Source of the DNA: Symbiodinium natans
Lineage: Eukaryota > Sar > Dinophyceae > Suessiales > Symbiodiniaceae
Length of the DNA: 64,000 nucleotides
Assembly (NCBI GenBank): GCA_905221605.1
Contig: CAJNDS010002095.1
Span: 614,531-678,530, forward strand
Direction: 5' to 3'
The notes under the pieces were generated by a model that did no database searches, was not told the DNA's origin, and saw only the letters and a program-made list of their open reading frames with translations. Positions within the stretch are counted from its first letter, which is position 1, and the number at the start of each line of letters is the position of its first letter. A program made the position numbers and the translations under genes. This document shows positions 51,560-64,000 of this stretch, piece after piece.

Positions 51560-52040
51560 ACGAAATCCTGCATCATTTGTTCATGCCAGCTCAAATCCCT
51601 GTCCAGTACCCTGAATCGTAACATTGCCGTCCTGCAAATCTTCGAAAGTGCATGGTGTGATACCGAAACCTGCATCACCCCTACCGCTACCCACATTGAA
51701 ATTCGACGGTCGCGGGAGCCGCGATTACCACCGTCCGTACACGTGGAACGCAGTGGTCATGGCAGAGATTTTGTCCATCCCGTCTTGAGACTTGCAAGTT
51801 TTGAAACTCGGGGCTTTAGTCACCTGACCAAATCAACTGAGGGCCGTTGTCATGGGCCAGGATGTGGCAGAAAGTCCGGACTGTGGTATTTTTCAGTTCA
51901 AATGTTTCCATCGTTTCAAAGTAGTGCCAGTCAGTTCAATTAGTTTCACAATCCATTTTGCAAATCGCTGGTAAGGGGGAACTGCAAATTCTGTCCGGCG
52001 TCTGTTTTGAAAACCCGGATTCTCTGAGCTTCCTTCCTTT
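51560..52040. repeat. Degraded patch in the satellite
   Basis: Many single-base gains and losses within an otherwise near-identical array, with sharp return to consensus at about 52045. Confidence 0.8.
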
Positions 52041-55000
52041 TTTGAATCGCACGTAGGAAAATGCAGTTTCCCCTTAACAGCGATTTTGCAACTGGATTTT
52101 GAAACTATTTTGAAACTAATTTGAAACTACAGAAACGAATTTGAAACTTGAAAAACGCGACATTTCTGCTCTTTGGTGCTTGGCCACACCAGAGAAAGAG
52201 GAGAGCTTAGGCTTGAAGCTGCAAAAAGTACATCTCCGACATTCTTCCCAAAGGTCATTCTCCGACAATCTTCCCAAAAGCCATTCCAGCAACAACTCCT
52301 GCCAACAAGTCAGTCAATTATCTTGTCCGAGACTGTCTGGAGACTTGCAAGTTTTCGGAAACTCTGGTCTTTAGTCACGGCTGACCAAAGTCAACTGAGG
52401 GTCGTATGTGAGGGGCCAGGATGGGGCAGAAAGTCCGGAATGTGGTATTTTTCAAGTTTCAAATTGTTTCCATAGTTTCAAATTAGTTTCCAGTCAGTTT
52501 CAAATTAGTTTCAAAATCCAGTTGCAAAATCGCTGTTAAGGGGGAACTGCAATTTCTGTTCGCGCTTTTTGAAAACCAGGAATCTCTGAGATTCCTTCAT
52601 TTTTTGAATCGCACGTAGGAAAATGCAGTTTCCCCTTAACAGCGATTTTGCAACTGGATTTTGAAACTATTTTGAAACTAATTTGAAACTACAGAAACGA
52701 ATTTGAAACTTGAAAAACGCGACATTTCTGCTCTTTGGTGCTTGGCCACACCAGAGAAAGAGGAGAGCTTAGGCTTGAAGCTGCAAAAAGTACATCTCCG
52801 ACATTCTTCCCAAAGGCCATTCTCCGACAATCTTCCCAAAAGCCATTCCAGCAACAACTCCTGCCAACAAGTCAGTCAATTATCTTGTCCGAGACTGTTG
52901 ATGGACGAAATCCTGCATCATTTGTATCATGCAGCTCATCCCTTCCAGACCCTGAATCTTAACATTGCCGTCCTTGCAATGCTTCGAAAGTGCATGTGTG
53001 TGAATGACCGAAATCCTGCATCACCCATACGCGCACGCAACATTGAAATTCGACGGGCGCGGGGAGCTCGATTACCAACCGTCGCACACGTATAACGCAG
53101 GGGGTCATGCAAGATTTTGTCCATCCACAGTCTGGAGACTTGCAAGTTTTCGGAAACTCTGGTCTTTAGTCACGGCTGACCAAAGTCAACTGAGGGCCGT
53201 ATGTGAGGGGCCAGGATGGGGCAGAAAGTCCGGAATGTGGTATTTTTCAAGTTTCAAATTGTTTCCATAGTTTCAAATTAGTTTCCAGTCAGTTTCAAAT
53301 TAGTTTCAAAATCCAGTTGCAAAATCGCTGTTAAGGGGGAACTGCAATTTCTGTCCGCGCTTTTTGAAAACCAGGAATCTCTGAGATTCCTTCATTTTTT
53401 GAATCGCACGTAGGAAAATGCAGTTTCCCCTTAACAGCGATTTTGCAACTGGATTTTGAAACTATTTTGAAACTAATTTGAAACTACAGAAACGAATTTG
53501 AAACTTGAAAAACGCGACATTTCTGCTCTTTGGTGCTTGGCCACACCCGAGAAAGAGGAGAGCTTAGGCTTGAAGCTGCAAAAAGTACATCTCCGACATT
53601 CTTCCCAAAGGCCATTCTCCGACAATCTTCCCAAAAGCCATTCCAGCAACAACTCTTGCCAACAAGTCAGTCAATTATCTTGTCCGAGACAGTCTGGAGA
53701 CTTGCAAGTTTTCGGAAACTCTGGTCTCTAGTCACGGCTGACCAAAGTCAACTGAGGGCCGTATGTGAGGGGCCAGGATGGGGCAGAAAGTCCGGAATGT
53801 GGTATTTTTCAAGTTTCAAATTGTTTCCATAGTTTCAAATTAGTTTCCAGTCAGTTTCAAATTAGTTTCAAAATCCAGTTGCAAAATCGCTGTTAAGGGG
53901 GAACTGCAATTTCTGTCCGCGCTTTTTGAAAACCAGGAATCTCTGAGATTCCTTCATTTTTTGAATCGCACGTAGGAAAATCCAGTTTCCCCTTAACAGC
54001 GATTTTGCAACTGGATTTTGAAACTATTTTGAAACTAATTTGAAACTACAGAAACGAATTTGAAACTTGAAAAACGCGACATTTCTGCTCTTTGGTGCTT
54101 GGCCACACCCGAGAAAGAGGAGCTTGAAGCTGCAAAAAGTACATCTCCGACATTCTTCCCAAAGGCCATTCTCCGACAATCTTCCCAAAAGCCATTCCAG
54201 CAACAACTCCTGCCAACAAGTCAGTCAATTATCTTGTCCGAGACTGTTGATGGACGAAATCCTGCATCATTTGTATCATGCAGCTCATCCCTTCCAGACC
54301 CTGAATCTTAACATTGCCGTCCTTGCAATGCTTCGAAAGTGCATGTGTGGGAATGACCGAAATCCTGCATCACCCATACGCGCACGCAACATTGAAATTC
54401 GACGGGCGCGGGGAGCTCGATTACCAACCGTCGTACACGTGTAACGCAGGGGGTCATGCAAGATTTTGTCCATCCACAGTCTGGAGACTTGCAAGTTTTC
54501 GGAAACTCTGGTCTTTAGTCACGGCTGACCAAAGTCAACTGAGGGCCGTATGTGAGGGGCCAGGATGGGGCAGAAAGTCCGGAATGTGGTATTTTTCAAG
54601 TTTCAAATTGTTTCCATAGTTTCAAATTAGTTTCCTGTCAGTTTCAAATTAGTTTCAAAATCCAGTTGCAAAATCGCTGTTAAGGGGGAACTACAATTTC
54701 TGTCCGCGCTTTTTGAAAACGAGGAACCTCTGAGATTACATCTTTTTTTTTGAATGGCGCATAGAAAAATGCAGTTCCCCCTTAACAGCGATTTTGCAAC
54801 TGGATTTGGAAACTATTTTTGAAACTAATTTGAAACTACGGAAACGAATTTGAAACTTGAAAAACGCGGCATTTCTGCTCTTTGGCGCTTGGCCACACCC
54901 GAGCAAGAGGAGAGCTTTGGCTTGAATCTGCCAAAGGTACATTTCCGACATTCTTCCCAAAAGCCATTCCAGCAACAACTCTTGCCAACAAGTCAGTAAA

Positions 55001-58000
55001 TTATCTTGTCCGAGACAGTCTGGAGACTGGCAAGTTTTCGGAAACTCTGGTCTCTATAGTCACGGCTGACCACAGTCAACTGAGGGCCGTGTGTGAGGGG
55101 CCAGGATGGGGGCAGAAAGTCCGAAATCTGGTATTTTTCAAGTTTCAAATTGTTTCCATAGTTTCAAATTAGTTTCCAATCAGTTTCAAATTAGTTTCAA
55201 AATCCAGTTGCAAAATCGCTGTTAAGGGGGAATTGCAGTTTTTGTCCGAGCTTTTTGAAAACCAGGAACCTCTGAGATTCCTTCATTTTTTGAATTGCGC
55301 GTAGAAAAATGCAGTTTCCCCTTAACAGCGATTTTGCAACTGGATTTTGAAACTATTTTGAAACTAATTTGAAACTACAGAAACGAATTTGAAACTTGAA
55401 AAACGCGACATTTCTGCTCTTTGGTGCTTGGCCACACCAGAGAAAGAGGAGAGCTTAGGTTTGAAGCTGCAAAAAGTACATCTCCGACATTCTTCCCAAA
55501 GGCCATTCTCCGACAATCTTCCCAAAAGCCATTCCAGCAACAACTCCTGCCAACAAGTCAGTCAATTATCTTGTCCGAGATTGTTGATGGACGAAATCCT
55601 GCATCATTTTTATCATGCAGCTCATCCCTTCCAGACCCTGAATCTTAACATTGCCGTCCTTGCAATGCTTCGAAAGTGCATGTGTGTGAATGACCGAAAT
55701 CCTGCATCACCCATACGCGCACGCAACATTGAAATTCGACGGGCGCGGGGAGCTCGATTACCAACCGTCGTACACGTGTAACGCAGGGGGTCATGCAAGA
55801 TTTTGTCCATCCACAGTCTGGAGACTTGCAAGTTTTCGGAAACTCTGGTCTTTAGTCACGGCTGACCAAAGTCAACTGAGGGCCGTATGTGAGGGGCCAG
55901 GATGGGGCAGAAAGTCCGGAATGTGGTATTTTTCAAGTTTCAAATTGTTTCCATAGTTTCAAATTAGTTTCCAGTCAGTTTCAAATTAGTTTCAAAATCC
56001 AGTTGCAAAATCGCTGTTAAGGGGGAACTGCAATTTCTGTCCGCGCTTTTTGAAAACCAGGAATCTCTGAGATTCCTTCATTTTTTGAATCGCACGTAGG
56101 AAAATCCAGTTTCCCCTTAACAGCGATTTTGCAACTGGATTTTGAAACTATTTTGAAACTAATTTGAAACTACAGAAACGAATTTGAAACTTGAAAAACG
56201 CGACATTTCTGCTCTTTGGTGCTTGGCCACACCAGAGAAAGAGGAGAGCTTAGGCTTGAAGCTGCAAAAAGTACATCTCCGACATTCTTCCCAAAGGTCA
56301 TTCTCCGACAATCTTCCCAAAAGCCATTCCAGCAACAACTCCTGCCAACAAGTCAGTCAATTATCTTGTCCGAGACTGTCTGGAGACTTGCAAGTTTTCG
56401 GAAACTCTGGTCTTTAGTCACGGCTGACCAAAGTCAACTGAGGGTCGTATGTGAGGGGCCAGGATGGGGCAGAAAGTCCGGAATGTGGTATTTTTCAAGT
56501 TTCAAATTGTTTCCATAGTTTCAAATTAGTTTCCAGTCAGTTTCAAATTAGTTTCAAAATCCAGTTGCAAAATCGCTGTTAAGGGGGAACTGCAATTTCT
56601 GTCCACGCTTTTTGAAAACCAGGAATCTCTGAGATTCCTTCATTTTTTGAATCGCACGTAGGAAAATCCAGTTTCCCCTTAACAGCGATTTTGCAACTGG
56701 ATTTTGAAACTATTTTGAAACTAATTTGAAACTACGGAAACGAATTTGAAACTTGAAAAACGCGGCATGTCTGCTCTTTGGGGCTTGGCCACACCCGAGA
56801 AAGAGGAGAGCTTAGGCTTGAAGCTGCAAAAAGTACATCTCCGACATTCTTCCCAAAGGCCATTCTCCGACAATCTTCCCAAAAGCCATTCCAGCAACAA
56901 CTCTTGCCAACAAGTCAGTCAATTATCTAGTCCGAGACTGTCTGGAGACTTGCAAGTTTTCGGACACTCTGGTCTCTAGTCACAGCTGACCAAAGTCAAC
57001 TGAGGGCCGTATGTGAGGGGCCAGGATGGGGCAGAAAGTCCGGAATGTGGTATTTTTCAAGTTTCAAATTGTTTCCATAGTTTCAAATTAGTTTCCAGTC
57101 AGTTTCAAATTAGTTTCAAAATCCAGTTGCAAAATCGCTGTTAAGGGGGAACTGCAATTTCTGTCCGCGCTTTTTGAAAACCAGGAATCTCTGAGATTCC
57201 TTCATTTTTTGAATCGCGCGTAGGAAAATCCAGTTTCCCCTTAACAGCGATTTTGCGACTGGATTTTGAAACTATTTTGAAACTAATTTGAAACTACAGA
57301 AACGAATTTGAAACTTGAAAAACGCGACATTTCTGCTCTTTGGTGCTTGGCCACACCCGAGAAAGAGGAGCTTGAAGCTGCAAAAAGTACATCTCCGACA
57401 TTCTTCCCAAAGGCCATTCTCCGACAATCTTCCCAAAAGCCATTCCAGCAACAACTCTTGCCAACAAAGTACAGTCTGGAGACTTGCAAGTTTTCGGACT
57501 CTGGTCTCTAGTCACGGCTGACCAAAGTCAACTGAGGGCCGTATGTGAGGGGCCAGGATGGGGCAGAAAGTCCGGAATGTGGTATTTTTCAAGTTTCAAA
57601 TTGTTTCCATAGTTTCAAATTAGTTTCCAGTCAGTTTCAAATTAGTTTCAAAATCCAGTTGCAAAATCGCTGTTAAGGGGGAACTGCAATTTCTGTCCGC
57701 GCTTTTTGAAAACCAGGAATCTCTGAGATTCCTTCATTTTTTGAATCGCACGTAGGAAAATGCAGTTTCCCCTTAACAGCGATTTTGCAACTGGATTTTG
57801 AAACTATTTTGAAACTAATTTGAAACTACAGAAACGAATTTGAAACTTGAAAAACGCGACATTTCTGCTCTTTGGTGCTTGGCCACACCCGAGAAAGAGG
57901 AGAGCTTAGGCTTGAAGCTGCAAAAAGTACATCTCCGACATTCTTCCCAAAGGCCATTCTCCGACAATCTTCCCAAAAGCCATTCCAGCAACAACTCTTG

Positions 58001-59200
58001 CCAACAAGTCAGTCAATTATCTTGTCCGAGACTGTGGATTATCTTGTCCGAGACTGTCTGGAGACTTGCAAGTTTTCGGAAACTCTGGTCTCTAGACACG
58101 GCTGACCAAAGTCAACTGAGGGCCGTATGTGAGGGGCCAGGATGGGGCAGAAAGTCCGGAATGTGGTATTTTTCAAGTTTCAAATTGTTTCCATAGTTTC
58201 AAATTAGTTTCCAGTCAGTTTCAAATTAGTTTCAAAATCCAGTTGCAAAATCGCTGTTAAGGGGGAACTGCAATTTCTGTCCGCGCTTTTTGAAAACCAG
58301 GAATCTCTGAGATTCCTTCATTTTTTGAGTCGCACGTAGGAAAATGCAGTTTCCCCTTAACAGCGATTTTGCAACTGGATTTTGAAACTATTTTGAAACT
58401 AATTTGAAACTACAGAAACGAATTTGAAACATGAAAAACGCGACATTTCTGCTCTTTGGTGCTTGGCCACACCCGAGAAAGAGGAGAGCTTAGGCTTGAA
58501 GCTGCAAAAAGTACATCTCCGACATTCTTCCCAAAGGCCATTCTCCGACAATCTTCCCAAAAGCCATTCCAGCAACAACTCTTGCCAACAAGTCAGTCAA
58601 TTATCTTGTCCGAGACTGTGGATTATCTTGTCCGAGACTGTCTGGAGACTTGCAAGTTTTCGGAAACTCTGGTCTCTAGACACGGCTGACCAAAGTCAAC
58701 TGAGGGCCGTATGTGAGGGGCCAGGATGGGGCAGAAAGTCCGGAATGTGGTATTTTTCAAGTTTCAAATTGTTTCCATAGTTTCAAATTAGTTTCCAGTC
58801 AGTTTCAAATTAGTTTCAAAATCCAGTTGCAAAATCGCTGTTAAGGGGGAACTGCAATTTCTGTCCGCGCTTTTTGAAAACCAGGAATCTCTGAGATTCC
58901 TTCATTTTTTGAATCGCACGTAGGAAAATGCAGTTTCCCCTTAACAGCGATTTTGCAACTGGATTTTGAAACTATTTTGAAACTAATTTGAAACTACAGA
59001 AACGAATATGAAACTTGAAAAACGCGACATTTCTGCTCTTTGGTGCTTGGCCACACCCGAGAAAGAGGCGAGCTTAGGCTTGAAGCTGCAAAAAGTACAT
59101 CTCCGACATTCTTCCCAAAGGCCATTCTCCGACAATCTTCCCAAAAGCCATTCCAGCAACAACTCTTGCCAACAAGTCAGTCAATTATCTAGTCCGAGAC

Positions 59201-59380
59201 TGTGGATGGACAAAATCTTGCATGACCCCCTGCGTTACACGTGCGCGACGGTTGGTAATCGAGCTCCCCGCACCCGTCTCAATGTTGCGTGCGCATATGG
59301 GTGATGCAGGATTTCGGTCATTCACACACATGCACTTTCGAAGCATTGCAAGGACGGCAATGTTAAGATTCAGGGTTTGG
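59201..59380 (+). mobile_element. Truncated TIR module fused to satellite at GTTTGG
   Basis: The module stops at CAGGGTTTGG and continues as TGCTTGGCCACACC of the satellite; TTTGG is shared by both parents. It also lacks GAATTTCA-region bases (CCCGTCTCAATG). Identical 180 bp copies: 60560-60739, 61997-62176 and 62779-62958. Confidence 0.95.
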
Positions 59381-59819
59381 TGCTTGGCCACACCCGAGAA
59401 AGAGGAGCTTGAAGCTGCAAAAAGTACATCTCCGACATTCTTCCCAAAGGCCATTCTCCGACAATCTTCCCAAAAGCCATTCCAGCAACAACTCTTGCCA
59501 ACAAGTCAGTCAATTATCTAGTCCGAGACTGTCTGGAGACTTGCAAGTTTTCGGACACTCTGGTCTCTAGTCACAGCTGACCAAAGTCAACTGAGGGCCG
59601 TATGTGAGGGGCCAGGATGGGGCAGAAAGTCCGGAATGTGGTATTTTTCAAGTTTCAAATTGTTTCCATAGTTTCAAATTAGTTTCCAGTCAGTTTCAAA
59701 TTAGTTTCAAAATCCAGTTGCAAAATCGCTGTTAAGGGGGAACTGCAATTTCTGTCCGCGCTTTTTGAAAACCAGGAATCTCTGAGATTCCTTCATTTTT
59801 TGAATCGCGCGTAGGAAAA

Positions 59820-60125
59820 TCCAGTTCCCTTAACAGCGATTTTGCAACTGGATTTTGAAAACTATTTTGCAACTAATTTGAAACTACAGAAACGAATTTT
59901 GACACTGAAAAACGCGACATTTTGCTCTTTGGGCTGCCCACCGTAGAAAGAGGAGCTTGCTTGCCGCTGCACAAAAGACATCCCGACATTCTTCCAAAGC
60001 CATTCTCCGACAATTCTGTCCCAAACGCCAGTCCCAGCACCCCCTCTGCCCACAGTCAGTCAAATTTTTTGTCCGCGACAGTCTGGAGCCTTGCAAGTTG
60101 GTCGTTCGGAAACTTCTGGTCTCCA
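59820..60125. repeat. Second degraded patch and deletion in the satellite
   Basis: Error-like indels from 59825 to about 60120, ending in a jump from GGTCTC to CAAATTGTTTCC that removes about 110 bp. The same deletion junction recurs at about 62363 in a clean unit. Confidence 0.8.
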
Positions 60126-63100
60126 AATTGTTTCCATAGTTTCAAATTAGTTTCCAGTCAGTTTCAAATTAGTTTCAAAATCCAGCTGCAAAATCGCTGT
60201 TAAGGGGGAACTGCAATTTCTGTCCGCGCTTTTTGAAAACCAGGAATCTCTGAGATTCCTTCATTTTTTGAATCGCACGTAGGAAAATGCAGTTTCCCCT
60301 TAACAGCGATTTTGCAACTGGATTTTGAAACTATTTTGAAACTAATTTGAAACTACAGAAACGAATATGAAACTTGAAAAACGCGACATTTCTGCTCTTT
60401 GGTGCTTGGCCACACCCGAGAAAGAGGCGAGCTTAGGCTTGAAGCTGCAAAAAGTACATCTCCGACATTCTTCCCAAAGGCCATTCTCCGACAATCTTCC
60501 CAAAAGCCATTCCAGCAACAACTCTTGCCAACAAGTCAGTCAATTATCTAGTCCGAGACTGTGGATGGACAAAATCTTGCATGACCCCCTGCGTTACACG
60601 TGCGCGACGGTTGGTAATCGAGCTCCCCGCACCCGTCTCAATGTTGCGTGCGCATATGGGTGATGCAGGATTTCGGTCATTCACACACATGCACTTTCGA
60701 AGCATTGCAAGGACGGCAATGTTAAGATTCAGGGTTTGGTGCTTGGCCACACCCGAGAAAGAGGAGCTTGAAGCTGCAAAAAGTACATCTCCGACATTCT
60801 TCCCAAAGGCCATTCTCCGACAATCTTCCCAAAAGCCATTCCAGCAACAACTCTTGCCAACAAGTCAGTCAATTATCTTGTCCGAGACTGTCTGGAGACT
60901 TGCAAGTTTTCGGAAACTCTGGTCTCTAGTCACGGCTGACCAAAGTCAACTGAGGGCCGTATGTGAGGGGCCAGGATGGGGCAGAAAGTCCGGAATGTGG
61001 TATTTTTCAAGTTTCAAATTGTTTCCATAGTTTCAAATTAGTTTCCAGTCAGTTTCAAATTAGTTTCAAAATCCAGTTGCAAAATCGCTGTTAAGGGGGA
61101 ACTGCAATTTCTGTCCGCGCTTTTTGAAAACCAGGAATCTCTGAGATTCCTTCATTTTTTGAATCGCGCGTAGGAAAATCCAGTTTCCCCTTAACAGCGA
61201 TTTTGCAACTGGATTTTGAAACTATTTTGAAACTAATTTGAAACTACAGAAACGAATTTGAAACTTGAAAAACGCGACATTTCTGCTCTTTGGTGCTTGG
61301 CCACACCCGAGAAAGAGGAGCTTGAAGCTGCAAAAAGTACATCTCCGACATTCTTCCCAAAGGCCATTCTCCGACAATCTTCCCAAAAGCCATTCCAGCA
61401 ACAACTCTTGCCAACAAGTCAGTCAATTATCTTGTCCGAGACAGTCTGGAGACTTGCAAGTTTTCGGAAACTCTGGTCTCTAGTCACGGCTGACCAAAGT
61501 CAACTGAGGGCCGTATGTGAGGGGCCAGGATGGGGCAGAAAGTCCGGAATGTGGTATTTTTCAAGTTTCAAATTGTTTCCATAGTTTCAAATTAGTTTCC
61601 AGTCAGTTTCAAATTAGTTTCAAAATCCAGTTGCAAAATCGCTGTTAAGGGGGAACTGCAATTTCTGTCCGCGCTTTTTGAAAACCAGGAATCTCTGAGA
61701 TTCCTTCATTTTTTGAATCGCACGTAGGAAAATCCAGTTTCCCCTTAACAGCGATTTTGCAACTGGATTTTGAAACTATTTTGAAACTAATTTGAAACTA
61801 CAGAAACGAATTTGAAACTTGAAAAACGCGACATTTCTGCTCTTTGGTGCTTGGCCACACCCGAGAAAGAGGAGCTTGAAGCTGCAAAAAGTACATCTCC
61901 GACATTCTTCCCAAAGGCCATTCTCCGACAATCTTCCCAAAAGCCATTCCAGCAACAACTCTTGCCAACAAGTCAGTCAATTATCTAGTCCGAGACTGTG
62001 GATGGACAAAATCTTGCATGACCCCCTGCGTTACACGTGCGCGACGGTTGGTAATCGAGCTCCCCGCACCCGTCTCAATGTTGCGTGCGCATATGGGTGA
62101 TGCAGGATTTCGGTCATTCACACACATGCACTTTCGAAGCATTGCAAGGACGGCAATGTTAAGATTCAGGGTTTGGTGCTTGGCCACACCCGAGAAAGAG
62201 GAGCTTGAAGCTGCAAAAAGTACATCTCCGACATTCTTCCCAAAGGCCATTCTCCGACAATCTTCCCAAAAGCCATTCCAGCAACAACTCTTGCCAACAA
62301 GTCAGTCAATTATCTTGTCCGAGACAGTCTGGAGACTTGCAAGTTTTCGGAAACTCTGGTCTCCAAATTGTTTCCATAGTTTCAAATTAGTTTCCAGTCA
62401 GTTTCAAATTAGTTTCAAAATCGCTGTTAAGGGGGAACTGCAATTTCTGTCCGCGCTTTTTGAAAACCAGGAATCTCTGAGATTCCTTCATTTTTTGAAT
62501 CGCACGTAGGAAAATCCAGTTACCCCTTAACAGCGATTTTGCAACTGGATTTTGAAACTATTTTGAAACTAATTTGAAACTACAGAAACGAATTTGAAAC
62601 TTGAAAAACGCGACATTTCTGCTCTTTGGTGCTTGGCCACACCCGAGAAAGAGGAGCTTGAAGCTGCAAAAAGTACATCTCCGACATTCTTCCCAAAGGC
62701 CATTCTCCGACAATCTTCCCAAAAGCCATTCCAGCAACAACTCTTGCCAACAAGTCAGTCAATTATCTAGTCCGAGACTGTGGATGGACAAAATCTTGCA
62801 TGACCCCCTGCGTTACACGTGCGCGACGGTTGGTAATCGAGCTCCCCGCACCCGTCTCAATGTTGCGTGCGCATATGGGTGATGCAGGATTTCGGTCATT
62901 CACACACATGCACTTTCGAAGCATTGCAAGGACGGCAATGTTAAGATTCAGGGTTTGGTGCTTGGCCACACCCGAGAAAGAGGAGCTTGAAGCTGCAAAA
63001 AGTACATCTCCGACATTCTTCCCAAAGGCCATTCTCCGACAATCTTCCCAAAAGCCATTCCAGCAACAACTCTTGCCAACAAGTCAGTCAATTATCTTGT

Positions 63101-64000
63101 CCGAGACTGTCTGGAGACTTGCAAGTTTTCGGAAACTTTGGTCTCTAGTCACGGCTGACCAAAGTCAACTGAGGGCCGTATGTGAGGGGCCAGGATGGGG
63201 CAGAAAGTCCGGAATGTGGTATTTTTCAAGTTTCAAATTGTTTCCATAGTTTCAAATTAGTTTCCAGTCAGTTTCAAATTAGTTTCAAAATCCAGTTGCA
63301 AAATCGCTGTTAAGGGGGAACTGCAATTTCTGTCCGCGCTTTTTGAAAACCAGGCATCTCTGAGATTCCTTCATTTTTTGAATCGCACGTAGGAAAATGC
63401 AGTTTCCCCTTAACAGCGATTTTGCAACTGGATTTTGAAACTATTTTGAAACTAATTTGAAACTACAGAAACGAATTTGACACTTGAAAAACGCGACATT
63501 TCTGCTCTTTGGTGCTTGGCCACACCCGAGAAAGAGGAGAGCTTAGGCTTGAAGCTGCAAAAAGTACATCTCCGACATTCTTCCCAAAGGTCATTCTCCG
63601 ACAATCTTCCCAAAAGCCATTCCAGCAACAACTCCTGCCAACAAGTCAGTCAATTATCTTGTCCGAGACTGTCTGGAGACTTGCAAGTTTTCGGAAACTC
63701 TGGTCTTTAGTCACGGCTGACCAAAGTCAACTGAGGGTCGTATGTGAGGGGCCAGGATGGGGCAGAAAGTCCGGAATGTGGTATTTTTCAAGTTTCAAAT
63801 TGTTTCCATAGTTTCAAATTAGTTTCCAGTCAGTTTCAAATTAGTTTCAAAATCCAGTTGCAAAATCGCTGTTAAGGGGGAACTACAATTTCTGTCCACG
63901 CTTTTTGAAAACCAGGAATCTCTGAGATTCCTTCATTTTTTGAATCGCACGTAGGAAAATGCAGTTTCCCCTTAACAGCGATTTGAAACTAATTTGAAAC

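Larger units (their letters stand above)
50001..56745. repeat. Higher-order block, period 1357 bp
   Basis: Units with the inverted module (about 795 bp) alternate with plain units (562 bp): starts at 50001, 51358, 52703, 54060, 55389, 56746, giving periods of 1357, 1345, 1357, 1329 and 1357 bp. The same period occurs at 43124-44481. Confidence 0.9.
41287..64000. repeat. Tandem satellite array, basic unit about 562 bp
   Basis: About 33 units. Using TTGAAACTTGAAAAACGCG as the anchor, units begin at 42561, 43124, 43919, 44481, 45323, 45885, 46680, 47264, 48083, 48867, 49421, 50001, 50796, 51358, 52141, 52703, 53498, 54060, 54850, 55389, 56184, 56746, 57308, 57840, 58424, 59008, 59898, 60367, 61258, 61812, 62594 and 63477. 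Plain spacing is 562 bp, or 584 bp with a 22 bp internal duplication (GTGGATTATCTTGTCCGAGA); with the 234 bp module it is about 795 bp. The array runs off the window. Confidence 0.97.

Noticed and set aside
41287..64000. Dozens of similar reading frames (starting KLEKRDISALWC, VLGHTRERGELR and others) in the satellite
   Set aside because: They arise from the same repeat in several frames and both strands, mostly start at TTG rather than ATG, overlap each other and end where the unit structure changes. Conservation follows the DNA repeat, not a protein.
41287..64000. CRISPR-like array
   Set aside because: The repeats are hundreds of bases long, adjacent, and without unique spacers; the sequence is eukaryotic.

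Overview
The window is eukaryotic nuclear DNA, not bacterial. It is full of plant/alveolate-type telomere heptamers (TTTAGGG/CCCTAAA), has no long continuous reading frames, and carries many short GC-rich islands that read as spliced exons. TTTAGGG telomeres occur in the green lineage, dinoflagellates, chromerids and coccidia. Interspersed telomere heptamers, many small inverted-repeat elements and tiny protein-like exons on one strand make a dinoflagellate-like alveolate my first guess. The near absence of CAG repeats argues against a typical Eimeria repeat segment. The organism cannot be settled from the sequence alone.

Region 1 (1-41286) is a mosaic of degenerate telomere-like tracts in both orientations, short foldback (MITE-like) elements of at least ten families, homopolymers and microsatellites, and 33-150 bp GC-rich islands. 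When islands are read on the minus strand, a phase-consistent open segment usually lies between an AG acceptor and a GT donor. Most are flanked on the plus strand by CCCTAAA on the left and TTTAGGG on the right. On the minus strand, introns would therefore begin with GTTTAGGG repeats and end in CCCTAAA repeats plus AG. The best gene evidence is at 4.1-5.4 kb (coiled coil and GNAT-like exons, little telomere DNA), 7.5-8.4 kb (SH3-like exons), 13-17 kb (including a P-loop motif), 20.4-25.8 kb and 30.7-37.1 kb. How many genes these exons make up cannot be decided here.

Several telomere tracts sit between short direct duplications of the flanking DNA; the clearest splits a foldback element and is flanked by a perfect 16 bp duplication. 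This points to insertion of telomere DNA at breaks rather than decay of old chromosome ends.

Region 2 (41287-64000, running off the end) is a tandem satellite with a basic unit of about 562 bp. Nearly half of each unit is one long imperfect palindrome. A 234 bp module with terminal inverted repeats sits at one fixed site in many units, in either orientation, giving about 795 bp units and a recurrent 1357 bp higher-order period. The first unit is inverted. Four late copies share an identical truncation of the module. The many look-alike reading frames in the array are by-products of the repeat, not genes.
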